DNA of 64,000 nt from Thiorhodovibrio litoralis (lineage in GTDB: Bacteria; Pseudomonadota; Gammaproteobacteria; Chromatiales; Chromatiaceae): contig NZ_CP121473.1 in assembly GCF_033954455.1 (NCBI RefSeq), positions 3,210,501 to 3,274,500 on the forward strand. Reading direction: 5' to 3'. The notes below the pieces were generated by a model. The model made no database searches. It was not told where the DNA came from and saw only the letters and a list, made by a program, of their open reading frames with translations. The stretch's first letter is position 1, and each line of letters begins with the position of its first letter. A program made the translations under genes and the position numbers. Shown here one piece after another: positions 1-8,119 of the stretch.

Positions 1-1282
1 GGCGGAATGCGGGATCTTGCTCGCGCTCACGCTCGGCGGCGTTGCACTTGCCTTTCTTGGGCAGCACGGGGAAGTCGATCACCTCGGCGAGTTGCTTTTG
101 GTTGCTGGGGCTGTGAAAGCCTTTGTCGAAACTGAGGCTTTTGATGCGTGGGTAGCAGGCTTTGAGGTGGGTGGCGATGGGCACGGCAACTTGGTCATCG
201 GTTTCACCGAACATCACCCGATGCTGGAGGATGAAACCAAACTGATCCTCGCTGATGGCCACGCGCACGCCAAGCTCGACCGGGGTGCCGGCCTTGCCTT
301 TGCTGACCCACTCGGTATGGGGCTCGAAGATGGAGAAGACCTTCTCGGCATGCGGGATGCGCTCGCCTTGCAAGACACGGCGATCGATCTGTTCGATGAA
401 CAGTTCGGCATAGTCGATGTAATCATTGAGCGCGGTGAACTGTTCGGCTGGGACATGATGGAACACCACGAGCTTGTAGCGGGTGTCCCGGGCGCGAGTG
501 AGGAACTGCTCGGCAATGTCGAGGTAAGCGCCGTAAGCGGCATCGATCTCCTCTTCGCGTGCCGCACGCTTGGCTTCATCCTTGGAGGTGGAGCGCTTGA
601 GTTGCTGCACGCGCCGATAGGCTCGTTTCAAGCAACGGATGTTGTAGGCGCTCTGGCGCCAGTCGCTCAGGCCATGGTCGCTGCAGAAAGCCGCCGAGGT
701 CTCGATGGTCTTGCGCACGGCGTCCTGGAGCAGATTGATGTCGGTGGGGAAGTGCACATCGGTTTCAACGACGAAGGAATCGCAGCGCGCTTCCAGCGGG
801 GAGTCCGGATGCGGTTTCACCAAGTCATGTCCAGCCTTGACCACCACGGCATTGATGCGCGCGAGCAGCTCCGGAGTGAACAGGCGCAGGTTGTCTTTGA
901 GAGTTTGCAGGCTGTAGCGATGCTCGTCGGCCCAGTCGCTGTGGCCGAGCATCTGGCGCACCAGGCGATGCTGGTTGGCGAGTTCTTGCACCCGGTCGTA
1001 GTCGGCATTCAACCCCAAGCGCAAGGTGCCCAAGACCAGAATGCGCCATTGCGACATGCCCGGACGCCCGGTCTGGGCACTGACGAACTCCTCGCCGTCG
1101 GCGCGCACCGGCAGTACATCGGCGAGGATGGCGAAGACCTCATTGCGCAGCGCCTCGGTGGTGTAGATGTGCTGCAAGCCCCGTAGCAGGCGCGGGATGT
1201 CATCGCGGGAGAAGCAGTCGAACTCGATGGCAGCGATGTCGCATTCGCCAAGTTGCATCTGGGCACGAAGGATGTCACGCAT
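1..1282 (-). CDS. ISNCY-type transposase, C-terminus beyond window
   Basis: Cut-and-paste type DNA transposase. The frame opens with MRDILRAQMQLGECDIAAIE at 1282 and stays open to the first base of the window, so at least 427 residues are present and the C-terminus is missing. Visible landmarks are the N-terminal SRDDIPRLLRGLQ helix region, the ETDVHFPTD stretch (probable first catalytic Asp) and SFDKGFHSP (probable second Asp). These fit the ISNCY/ISDol1-like group as I recall it. The gene is intact as far as it can be seen. A truncated, frameshifted relative lies at 34629-35013, and its upstream flank is shared. The family assignment rests on memory of the motifs rather than on a search. 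Confidence 0.75.
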   Translation of the reverse strand, partial: MRDILRAQMQLGECDIAAIEFDCFSRDDIPRLLRGLQHIYTTEALRNEVFAILADVLPVRADGEEFVSAQTGRPGMSQWRILVLGTLRLGLNADYDRVQELANQHRLVRQMLGHSDWADEHRYSLQTLKDNLRLFTPELLARINAVVVKAGHDLVKPHPDSPLEARCDSFVVETDVHFPTDINLLQDAVRKTIETSAAFCSDHGLSDWRQSAYNIRCLKRAYRRVQQLKRSTSKDEAKRAAREEEIDAAYGAYLDIAEQFLTRARDTRYKLVVFHHVPAEQFTALNDYIDYAELFIEQIDRRVLQGERIPHAEKVFSIFEPHTEWVSKGKAGTPVELGVRVAISEDQFGFILQHRVMFGETDDQVAVPIATHLKACYPRIKSLSFDKGFHSPSNQKQLAEVIDFPVLPKKGKCNAAEREREQDPAFR

Positions 1283-1515
1283 GGGAGAAGCTGGTATGAA
1301 CGAAGTTTGGGTTGTTGGGACAGTGCAGCGCGGCTCGATTGCCCGCCGGCCAAGCCAGTATTCTTAATACATTCAATTGCTTGCGCTTCTTCCTGCCATC
1401 GCCACAGGATACGCCGGGGTTAAGGGAGCAAGAAATTGACTAAACTTCACCAATCGCTTCGCATTCTAACGCATTGTCTTTTCTTGTGAAAATCACTTTT
1501 CGGCCAGGCACTAGG
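1..1515 (-). mobile_element. ISNCY-like insertion sequence, one end in window
   Basis: The element's outer end is placed near 1515. About 70 bp here (1447-1515, with CTTTTCGGCCAGGCAC at the edge) recur at 35177-35245 beside the second, truncated copy, and similarity stops at the same point in both. The element interrupts a DUF3592 gene whose N-terminal part continues on the other side (1527-1707). The other end lies outside the window, so no target duplication can be read. Confidence 0.6.
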
Positions 1516-1526
1516 TAGAGTAGGTT

Positions 1527-1707
1527 CTGCCTCCGGAACCTTTGGAGCCTGTTGTCTCATATGACTCCACCACGACAGCCGGGACTGGTACCCAATGGTC
1601 CTGGCCTGAAGCAAGAAAGATGTTCTTGCCAACGTAAAAGAGGCCTGCAAGAGAAAGCAACAAACCCACCAAGCCGTACAACCGGTTGCTCGTGGTTTTC
1701 TCTATTT
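1527..1707 (-). pseudogene. DUF3592-type membrane protein, N-terminal fragment
   Basis: Read on the minus strand, this frame gives KIEKTTSNRLYGLVGLLLSL and then AGLFYVGKNIFLASGQDHWV, PVPAVVVESYETTGSKGSGG and RTYST. That is one transmembrane helix followed by the W-x-P-V-x-A-V-V-V-E-S start of a DUF3592 domain. The domain is cut at the ISNCY-like end. A 19-bp tandem duplication just upstream (1708-1745) shifts the frame, so no clear start codon can be chosen. It is one of three DUF3592-like genes within 11 kb on the same strand, which suggests a tandem family later damaged by insertions. Confidence 0.55.
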
Positions 1708-1745
1708 TTATCCAGCCAAACCAGGGTTATCCAGCCAAACCAGGG
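1708..1745. repeat. 19-bp direct tandem duplication
   Basis: The unit TTATCCAGCCAAACCAGGG occurs twice back to back (1708-1726 and 1727-1745). Because 19 is not a multiple of 3, it breaks the frame at the start of the DUF3592 fragment. Removing one unit joins the frame of an upstream open stretch to the fragment. Confidence 0.8.
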
Positions 1746-1771
1746 GCCACGTTCGCCTCTGAAGCGCTTTC

Positions 1772-1990
1772 TTAGGTCATTCTGAAGGCTGCGCGGAGAC
1801 ACTGGGGCGCCGAAAGTCGTGTTGGAAAGCTCCCTGTCTCCAATGACGTGTCCCGACTGCATGCGCTTTTTCCGATGATGACGAACTGCTCCGAGGTGGC
1901 CGCCGAGTACTGACAGTCCCACATACAAACCGTCGCGGTGAGCGCCACGGTGAAAAAAAGGCCGAACGGTACAGAAGGGTTTGAAAGCAT
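1772..1990 (-). CDS. Possible small membrane protein, unrecognised
   Basis: A 72-codon frame starting MLSNPSVPFGLFFTVALTAT contains one hydrophobic stretch followed by a Cys-containing tail. I do not recognise it. It lies between the 3' end of the interrupted DUF3592 gene (6122) and the DUF3592 fragment at 1527, with copy 1 of the 4076-bp transposon immediately upstream. No strong ribosome-binding site is visible. It could be a real small gene that lost its promoter or chance coding; the call is weak. Confidence 0.25.
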   Translation of the reverse strand: MLSNPSVPFGLFFTVALTATVCMWDCQYSAATSEQFVIIGKSACSRDTSLETGSFPTRLSAPQCLRAAFRMT

Positions 1991-2122
1991 CGTGCTTGCC
2001 AGCTGAGCGTAATCACGATAATTGCGGGACCCATTTCCAAGCCATTTGAAGGACATGGAATGCGTGTGGGATCACGGGGGCCGTTACTGGCCGACAGCGG
2101 GAAGCCGGAATCGTGAACCACG

Positions 2123-2142
2123 CTCCCCCCCTGAGGGGGGAG
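2123..2142. other. Perfect hairpin downstream of primase gene
   Basis: CTCCCCCC, a CTGA loop and GGGGGGAG form an 8-bp stem 13 bases after the primase stop codon. There is no T-tract, so it is not a canonical intrinsic terminator. It may block read-through from inside the element or stabilise the transcript. The same hairpin is present in all four copies (near 6426, 42020 and 51503). Confidence 0.5.
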
Positions 2143-2155
2143 AGACGCAGCGGGT

Positions 2156-2965
2156 TCAGTTGCCTCTAGCGCTCTGGCGAATGGCGCGAGCGAGGGTGTA
2201 GCGGGCATAGCGCTCGGCATCGGCTCCGCGACGCGGGGACGCGCGCTCGAGCAAGCGTTGGTAGACCGTGGTCGGTGCAAGGCCGGCCTCAAGAGCGCCG
2301 CAGACCCAGCCCCATTCGCGGGCAGATTCGGACGGATCACCGGTGGATAAGCGCGCCCGTGGAGCGCAGTTGACGACCGGCGGCGGAGCCGGAGCCATCG
2401 TTGGCAAGGCCGGAGTTGGATCCCAGACGCGCTCCTGCGGGCTTGGTCGCCGAAGGACATTGACCCACTCCCCGCCACGCTTGGCATTCTTCATCCCGGC
2501 GAGCCGACCGAGGTGCTCACCGGAGACCGAGCCCGGATCGGCGCCAACGCGCGGGATCAGCCAACGCTGCACATCACAGCGCTGCGCCTCATCGAGCGCG
2601 CGGGTCAGCCGTAGCCACAGGTGGCAGCCCCCGAGCGTCGAAGTCTGCACCACCAGGGCCGCATAGTGCCGAGCGATGCGCTGCGCCATCGGCCGTGCGA
2701 CATCATCGAGAAACACCATTGGCCAGGGATAGCCGCGGGCTGGACGGATATAAATATCGGCCTGTTGGACATTGCGCGCTCTGGCCAGCCCCAACGGAAG
2801 CTGATCCAAAGAGCGATCATGGAACCACAGCATCGTCGCCTTGGCGGTGCGCACCGCCAAATCGGCACGCACGATGCCAGCGTCGTGCCATGCCTCAAGC
2901 ATCACGGCGGTGTGTCTTGCCGCTGTCATGGCCTGGTGCGGGCGCTCAGCGCTCAAGCGGCTCAT
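2156..2965 (-). CDS. Archaeo-eukaryotic-type primase (PrimPol), copy 1
   Basis: A 269-aa protein that should make primers and/or copy DNA. Motifs of the RepB-like archaeo-eukaryotic primase fold can be read in order: VFLDD at residues 84-88 (metal-binding Asp pair, motif I), SxxGGCHLWLR at about 109-119 (His115, motif II), Asp143 in GADPGS (motif III), and RLAGMKNAK at 154-162, which matches the R-L-x-G-x-x-N-x-K signature of this group. The C-terminal 70 residues are probably a small helical domain. The ATG overlaps the ATPase stop as TGATG, so translation is coupled. A primase is not a usual partner of a DDE transposase. In all nucleotide differences I found among the four copies this protein sequence is unchanged. 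Confidence 0.8.
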   Translation of the reverse strand: MSRLSAERPHQAMTAARHTAVMLEAWHDAGIVRADLAVRTAKATMLWFHDRSLDQLPLGLARARNVQQADIYIRPARGYPWPMVFLDDVARPMAQRIARHYAALVVQTSTLGGCHLWLRLTRALDEAQRCDVQRWLIPRVGADPGSVSGEHLGRLAGMKNAKRGGEWVNVLRRPSPQERVWDPTPALPTMAPAPPPVVNCAPRARLSTGDPSESAREWGWVCGALEAGLAPTTVYQRLLERASPRRGADAERYARYTLARAIRQSARGN

Positions 2966-3816
2966 CAGGCGCCCGCCCTGGCACTCGGGCGTTGGCGGGC
3001 GTTGCCCGCCGCTGAACCAAACACCTCAAGGTAGAGTTGTTCATCGAGCTGCGCGCGTTCGAGCCGAGCAGCCTGCGCCAGCAATTCTGCCGCCATGGTC
3101 GTGAGCACGCGATAATTGCCCAACGCATGCTCAGCGAGCGTCTTCATCAGCCCTGCGCTCATCAGACTCGCATTGCCGGCACTGTGTTGTAAATGCTCCA
3201 GGCAGGCGACCAGCGCCTCGCGACTGGCATACTCCATACTCAGGCGCGTACGGATACGACTGCCCAGCGGCAGCAACTCCTCACGGCGCAGCTTGGTCGC
3301 CAGGCGGCCATCGCCGGCCAGGATCACGCTCAACAACGTGCGCGAATCGAACTGCATGGAGGTCAGCAGACGCAGCTCATTGAGCACCGTCGGATGCATC
3401 TCCTGCGCCTCGTCGATGAGCAACACCGGGCGCAACAGCGTCGTCTCCAGATGCGCCAGCCAGCGCTCGCGCAGGATCTTGAAGCCACCCCAGCGGTTAT
3501 GGGGCTTGAGGTCAACGGCGAACAGATCGCCCATCTCGCGGTAGAAGTCCGCCACCTTCGAGCTGGGATGCGTGAGCGCCCCAACGCTGATATCGGGCAG
3601 CTGGCGCAGACGCTCATCGAGCAGGCGCAGTACCGCACTCTTGCCGGTACCCGGATCACCTTGAATGAGCGCAAAACCGCCTTCGCGGATCAGGCTCTGC
3701 TCGATGCGCCAGCAAAACTGCTCCACCGGCGCGCTGCGATGCAGTGCCGCCGTCGGCAGCTCCGGGGAGAACGGATTGAACTTCAGTCCATAGAGGGCCA
3801 GCAGGGTCTTGTTCAT
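2965..3816 (-). CDS. ExeA/TnsC-like AAA ATPase, copy 1
   Basis: A 283-aa ATPase of the AAA_22/ExeA type found as the regulator partner of DDE transposases (TnsC, TniB, MuB and IstB play this role in their systems). Walker A is GDPGTGKS at residues 53-60 and Walker B is LLIDEAQE at 132-139. The LYGLKFNPFSPE start is typical of ExeA-like proteins. It probably binds target DNA and activates the transposase; this is inferred from family and position. The start overlaps the transposase stop by 4 bases (ATGA), and the stop overlaps the primase start. The protein appears identical in all four copies. Confidence 0.85.
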   Translation of the reverse strand: MNKTLLALYGLKFNPFSPELPTAALHRSAPVEQFCWRIEQSLIREGGFALIQGDPGTGKSAVLRLLDERLRQLPDISVGALTHPSSKVADFYREMGDLFAVDLKPHNRWGGFKILRERWLAHLETTLLRPVLLIDEAQEMHPTVLNELRLLTSMQFDSRTLLSVILAGDGRLATKLRREELLPLGSRIRTRLSMEYASREALVACLEHLQHSAGNASLMSAGLMKTLAEHALGNYRVLTTMAAELLAQAARLERAQLDEQLYLEVFGSAAGNARQRPSARAGA

Positions 3817-5270
3817 CGACTGGATTCCAGGTCATCGTGTTTTGGCAGATAGGCCGGCGGCAGACCGGTGGCGGCATACTCGGCGAGCAAGTCGCGCAGC
3901 AACGGTGGCAGCGTCGTGGCGCGTTGTGATGGCGGTGGCGGTGCGCCGGCGGGCTCAAGGCGCCGACGCTGCCCGGAGGCATTGGCGGCTTTATCGAGGG
4001 GATAGAGGCGGCAGAGGATGGCGCCCGAGTGGGGATCAACCACGTCCACAGCACTCAGATCCCAGCGGGCATAAGCGATATGCAGTTGCTCAAGGTGACG
4101 CAAGCGCGCCGGCACCTCGAAGCGCTTGCCCGCCAGGCTGAGCGTCCCATCGCTGCGGCGCTGACGGCGTTGGACGCGACAACGAAAAGCGCCGCGGACC
4201 TGCTCGCTGTCCGGACAGGGGCGCCCCACGTTGGGCGCATCGAGAAGACGCGCAAGCGGCGTGGCGGCAGTCTCGCTGTGGACCTTGCGGTGGTACTCCT
4301 GCTCCACCCACGCCTGAGTGAGGGTGTTGAGCTGAGGCAGACTCAGCTCCGCGATGTCCTTGAGCATCGCCATCAGGCGGCCTTCCAGCGTGGCCCAGAA
4401 GCGCTCCTGCTTGGCGTTCTGATACGGGCTGTACGGCAGGGTCGGCTCATGGAGGATGCCCAGGGCGTGCAATCCGGCGGTGAACTCCTCGGCCTGCATT
4501 GCCGCGCCGTTATCGCTCATCAAGGCGCGCGGCAGCCCGCGCTTGTGCAACGCCTGCCCCAGGCCATGGACCAAGGTCTCGGTGGTCTCATCGAGGTACC
4601 ACTGCAGATGGCAGATCAGGCGGGAGTGATCGTCAATGACCGCCAGCAGCAGGGGCTTGACCCAGACGCCACCCCGGGTGAGGACTTTGCGCGAGCCATG
4701 ATGAAAGTCCAGATGCCACAAGGCATGGACATACTGGGCTTCATAGCTGCGCACCTCGCAGGCCTCCAGGCGCCGCGCGGCCTGTTCAGCGCCCGGCGTC
4801 TTGCGCGCCGGGACACGCCGGCGGTGCAAGCCCGCGCGCTTCATGAAGCGGCGCACGGTGGCATAGGAGGGCAGCGGCCCCAGGGTCTGATCGCCCGCGC
4901 ACAAGGCGGCGAGGTTGTCGTAATGCAGCTGCACCGTCCAACCGGGGTAGTCGCGGTACTGGGCTTGCACCGCATCCATCAGGCGCGGACTCAGCGCGCG
5001 CTGCTCCCCGGCATCGCTGCGCCGGCGCGGGCGCAGTGCCGCCACCGGGTCTTGGGCATCGCGTGCGAGGTAATACCAACGCTCCAAGGTGCCAAAGCTA
5101 AAACTGACCGCCCGCCCAGTCACCGGATGGCGCCATGACTTGGCCGCTAGCGCCTTCAGCCGCGCGCCCAGCGCGTTCGCCGGCGCAGGATCAGCCAATA
5201 AAGGACCAATAATGGCAAAGCGCAACCGCGCCCAACCATCGGGATCACCGAGGCCGTTGTCATCGGACAT
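3813..5270 (-). CDS. DDE transposase, rve integrase core, copy 1
   Basis: A 485-aa transposase. The N-terminal 170 residues are basic and helical (DNA binding). The RNase-H-like core follows: Asp188 in HLDFHHGS, Asp253 in MSDNGAA and Glu289 in NAKQERFW, giving a D-x35-E spacing between the last two. The C-terminal part resembles the Mu-type beta-barrel region (RHLEQLHIAYARWD, DPHSGAILCRLYPLD). This is the catalytic protein that cuts and joins the element ends. Copy 1 differs from the others at K195 (Asn elsewhere) and in QVRGAF (QVRAAF elsewhere). It is separated from the upstream Cys-rich/HTH gene by 93 bp. Confidence 0.9.
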   Translation of the reverse strand: MSDDNGLGDPDGWARLRFAIIGPLLADPAPANALGARLKALAAKSWRHPVTGRAVSFSFGTLERWYYLARDAQDPVAALRPRRRSDAGEQRALSPRLMDAVQAQYRDYPGWTVQLHYDNLAALCAGDQTLGPLPSYATVRRFMKRAGLHRRRVPARKTPGAEQAARRLEACEVRSYEAQYVHALWHLDFHHGSRKVLTRGGVWVKPLLLAVIDDHSRLICHLQWYLDETTETLVHGLGQALHKRGLPRALMSDNGAAMQAEEFTAGLHALGILHEPTLPYSPYQNAKQERFWATLEGRLMAMLKDIAELSLPQLNTLTQAWVEQEYHRKVHSETAATPLARLLDAPNVGRPCPDSEQVRGAFRCRVQRRQRRSDGTLSLAGKRFEVPARLRHLEQLHIAYARWDLSAVDVVDPHSGAILCRLYPLDKAANASGQRRRLEPAGAPPPPSQRATTLPPLLRDLLAEYAATGLPPAYLPKHDDLESSR

Positions 5271-5363
5271 TCGTCTTCACCTCCCAGTTGTTTCACACAT
5301 CACCGGGAGTCTAGAAGGCGCCGCCCAGCGGCGCGATGAGGTCTTCTGCGGGTTGGCGTTGCC

Positions 5364-5933
5364 CTACAGCGAGCCTGTCGCTGTCGTGCTCGGGGCGATC
5401 AATATCAGCAGTTGCACGACGCGCTCGGACAACGCTTTTGCGCTCAATTTTTCCAGCAGGGATCCTGGCAGGTGCTCGGTGGCGATCGGCGGCATCAACA
5501 GACCAGCCAAGGATCGAAAGCAGCGGGTTTGCACAAACTGCTCACGCCACCAGTGCTGCCACCGCCGCAGGGTTTGGACGGTGACACCGAGCGTCTTGAT
5601 CAAGCGCTGGCGACGCGATGCGCTCAGCCCGCAATGCAGGGCGGAAATCAGCACGACGATGACCCCGAGATAGACCTTGCGGCCCAGAAACCGAACGGAA
5701 GGCGGGGTGCTGCGCCGCCGGCACCCGTCCGCGGCACAGCAGAAACTCAGACGGCTCTGGTAGCTCTCATCCAAGACGCCACGCACAACACCTCGGGGCT
5801 TACGCGGATAACGGGCGCTGTGCAACGCACCACCGCAGTCACAGCCGCCCGCGCGGACTTCCTCGGCAATCGACTCGTCGATCCGGGTGAGCAGGTGGTA
5901 AAAGTTCGTGTCGGCAAGAAAGGCGTGACACAC
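5364..5933 (-). CDS. Cys-rich/HTH protein, first gene of transposon, copy 1
   Basis: A 189-aa protein of unknown function. Cys31, Cys33, Cys65, Cys66 and Cys71 could form a zinc ribbon. Residues about 105-135 (RRQRLIKTLGVTVQTLRRWQ) read as a helix-turn-helix of transposase type. There is no catalytic motif, so it is more likely a DNA-binding accessory factor: target or end recognition, comparable in place though not in sequence to TniQ/TnsD. I infer that role from position and the two DNA-binding features. The start is GTG, preceded by AGGAG at 9 bases. The protein is identical in all four copies. Confidence 0.6.
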   Translation of the reverse strand: MCHAFLADTNFYHLLTRIDESIAEEVRAGGCDCGGALHSARYPRKPRGVVRGVLDESYQSRLSFCCAADGCRRRSTPPSVRFLGRKVYLGVIVVLISALHCGLSASRRQRLIKTLGVTVQTLRRWQHWWREQFVQTRCFRSLAGLLMPPIATEHLPGSLLEKLSAKALSERVVQLLILIAPSTTATGSL

Positions 5934-6079
5934 TGGGACTGTCTCCTGGTTTTTGGCGAAATTCGGAGACAGCCCTCTCGGGCAACTTGCGTCAAGTTGT
6001 TTGAGGGGGTTTTTTGTTTTCCCTCACTGAATTTGCTCAGAATCGCGGCCGATTCCCGCAAATAGTCTGCTCAGGCTCA
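5934..6079 (-). promoter_or_regulatory. Leader of transposon operon with hairpin covering the RBS
   Basis: In the minus-strand transcript, CTGTCTCC (complement of 5965-5972) can pair with GGAGACAG (complement of 5939-5946). The second arm overlaps the AGGAG ribosome-binding site of the first gene, so the site may be hidden in an 8-bp stem. A second palindrome, AACTTGCGTCAAGTT (5984-5998), lies upstream and could be an operator. The arrangement is the same in all four copies. No clear -10/-35 pair was identified. Confidence 0.5.
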
Positions 6080-6121
6080 GCCAGCCAAGCCAAAGCGCAG
6101 CGCAAGCCGGGACGCTGACCA

Positions 6122-6306
6122 TTATCCCCCAAAGACGAGCATGCCTCGGCCAGGACGTAAACCGAAAGCGATGCTTCCAAAACCAACACCGGCAACCCCA
6201 GCACCCAGCACGTCGGATAGAAACCCTGCTCCCACATAGGACAACAATTCAATCAAACGACCTGGAAGCCAGATAAGTGTCACGCCGATGACGAAGACCG
6301 CCAGAT
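6122..6306 (-). pseudogene. DUF3592-type protein, C-terminal part (split by transposon)
   Basis: This is the 3' end of the gene whose earlier parts lie at 10383-10970 and 11134-11384. Removing transposon copy 2 and one GCCAGAT repeat joins HETVPWYSY to LAVFVIGVTLIWLPGRLIEL in frame. The tail then runs through two hydrophobic stretches to GRGMLVFGG and a stop at 6122. This proves the insertion point and the 7-bp duplication independently of the element comparison. The C-terminal membrane segments are missing from the protein now made. Confidence 0.75.
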
Positions 6307-6458
6307 TGAGCGTAATCACGATAATTGCGGGACCCATTTCCAAGCCATTTGAAGGACATGGAATGCGTGTGGGATCACGGGGGCCGTTACTGGCCGACAG
6401 CGGGAAGCCGGAATCGTGAACCACGCTCCCCCCCTGAGGGGGGAGAGACGCAGCGGGT

Positions 6459-7268
6459 TCAGTTGCCTCTAGCGCTCTGGCGAATGGCGCGAGCGAGGGT
6501 GTAGCGGGCATAGCGCTCGGCATCGGCTCCGCGACGCGGGGACGCGCGCTCGAGCAAGCGCTGGTAGACCGTGGTCGGTGCAAGGCCCGCCTCAAGAGCG
6601 CCGCAGACCCAGCCCCATTCGCGGGCGGATTCGGACGGATCCCCGGTGGATAAGCGCGCCCGTGGAGCGCAGTTGACGACCGGCGGCGGAGCCGGAGCCA
6701 TCGTTGGCAAGGCCGGAGTTGGATCCCAGACGCGCTCCTGCGGGCTTGGTCGCCGAAGGACATTGACCCACTCCCCGCCACGCTTGGCATTCTTCATCCC
6801 GGCGAGCCGACCGAGGTGCTCACCGGAGACCGAGCCCGGATCGGCGCCAACGCGCGGGATCAGCCAACGCTGCACATCACAGCGCTGCGCCTCATCGAGC
6901 GCGCGGGTCAGCCGTAGCCACAGGTGGCAGCCCCCGAGCGTCGAAGTCTGCACCACCAGGGCCGCATAGTGCCGAGCGATGCGCTGCGCCATCGGCCGTG
7001 CGACATCATCGAGAAACACCATTGGCCAGGGATAGCCGCGGGCTGGACGGATATAAATATCGGCCTGTTGGACATTGCGCGCTCTGGCCAGCCCCAACGG
7101 AAGCTGATCCAAAGAGCGATCATGGAACCACAGCATCGTCGCCTTGGCGGTGCGCACCGCCAAATCGGCACGCACGATGCCAGCGTCGTGCCATGCCTCA
7201 AGCATCACGGCGGTGTGTCTTGCCGCTGTCATGGCCTGGTGCGGGCGCTCAGCGCTCAAGCGGCTCAT
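6459..7268 (-). CDS. Archaeo-eukaryotic-type primase (PrimPol), copy 2
   Basis: Protein identical by eye to copy 1 (269 aa, all motifs intact). The DNA differs at several silent sites near the 3' end (for example around 6560, 6588 and 6627-6641). These variants are shared with copy 4 but not with copies 1 and 3. Confidence 0.8.
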   Translation of the reverse strand: MSRLSAERPHQAMTAARHTAVMLEAWHDAGIVRADLAVRTAKATMLWFHDRSLDQLPLGLARARNVQQADIYIRPARGYPWPMVFLDDVARPMAQRIARHYAALVVQTSTLGGCHLWLRLTRALDEAQRCDVQRWLIPRVGADPGSVSGEHLGRLAGMKNAKRGGEWVNVLRRPSPQERVWDPTPALPTMAPAPPPVVNCAPRARLSTGDPSESAREWGWVCGALEAGLAPTTVYQRLLERASPRRGADAERYARYTLARAIRQSARGN

Positions 7269-8119
7269 CAGGCGCCCGCCCTGGCACTCGGGCGTTGGCG
7301 GGCGTTGCCCGCCGCTGAACCAAACACCTCAAGGTAGAGTTGTTCATCGAGCTGCGCGCGTTCGAGCCGAGCAGCCTGCGCCAGCAATTCTGCCGCCATG
7401 GTCGTGAGCACGCGATAATTGCCCAACGCATGCTCAGCGAGCGTCTTCATCAGCCCTGCGCTCATCAGACTCGCATTGCCGGCACTGTGTTGTAAATGCT
7501 CCAGGCAGGCGACCAGCGCCTCGCGACTGGCATACTCCATACTCAGGCGCGTACGGATACGACTGCCCAGCGGCAGCAACTCCTCACGGCGCAGCTTGGT
7601 CGCCAGGCGGCCATCGCCGGCCAGGATCACGCTCAACAACGTGCGCGAATCGAACTGCATGGAGGTCAGCAGACGCAGCTCATTGAGCACCGTCGGATGC
7701 ATCTCCTGCGCCTCGTCGATGAGCAACACCGGGCGCAACAGCGTCGTCTCCAGATGCGCCAGCCAGCGCTCGCGCAGGATCTTGAAGCCACCCCAGCGGT
7801 TATGGGGCTTGAGGTCAACGGCGAACAGATCGCCCATCTCGCGGTAGAAGTCCGCCACCTTCGAGCTGGGATGCGTGAGCGCCCCAACGCTGATATCGGG
7901 CAGCTGGCGCAGACGCTCATCGAGCAGGCGCAGTACCGCACTCTTGCCGGTACCCGGATCACCTTGAATGAGCGCAAAACCGCCTTCGCGGATCAGGCTC
8001 TGCTCGATGCGCCAGCAAAACTGCTCCACCGGCGCGCTGCGATGCAGTGCCGCCGTCGGCAGCTCCGGGGAGAACGGATTGAACTTCAGTCCATAGAGGG
8101 CCAGCAGGGTCTTGTTCAT
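7268..8119 (-). CDS. ExeA/TnsC-like AAA ATPase, copy 2
   Basis: Same 283-aa ATPase as in copy 1, with Walker A and B intact. It overlaps the transposase gene by 4 bases and the primase gene by 1. Confidence 0.85.
   Translation of the reverse strand: MNKTLLALYGLKFNPFSPELPTAALHRSAPVEQFCWRIEQSLIREGGFALIQGDPGTGKSAVLRLLDERLRQLPDISVGALTHPSSKVADFYREMGDLFAVDLKPHNRWGGFKILRERWLAHLETTLLRPVLLIDEAQEMHPTVLNELRLLTSMQFDSRTLLSVILAGDGRLATKLRREELLPLGSRIRTRLSMEYASREALVACLEHLQHSAGNASLMSAGLMKTLAEHALGNYRVLTTMAAELLAQAARLERAQLDEQLYLEVFGSAAGNARQRPSARAGA

Larger units (their letters stand above)
2004..6079 (-). mobile_element. 4076-bp PrimPol transposon, copy 1
   Basis: Boundaries come from comparing four copies: similarity starts at TGAGCGTAATCACG on one side and ends at GCAGGCTCA-like sequence on the other, so the ends are TG...CA. 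The first 25 bases inside the terminal T of each end match at 18 positions as inverted repeats (GAGC-T-A-CA... and a shared GCGGGA). The insertion is flanked by the 6-bp direct repeat GCCAGC (1998-2003 and 6080-6085). Four genes run on the minus strand: Cys-rich/HTH protein, DDE transposase, AAA ATPase, primase. It lies just downstream of the interrupted DUF3592 gene that ends at 6122. Confidence 0.9.

Noticed and set aside
3193-5138. Long plus-strand open frames inside the transposon (219 and 369 codons) that recur in every copy
   Set aside because: They are antisense to the ATPase and transposase genes, contain no family motif, and recur only because the element recurs.
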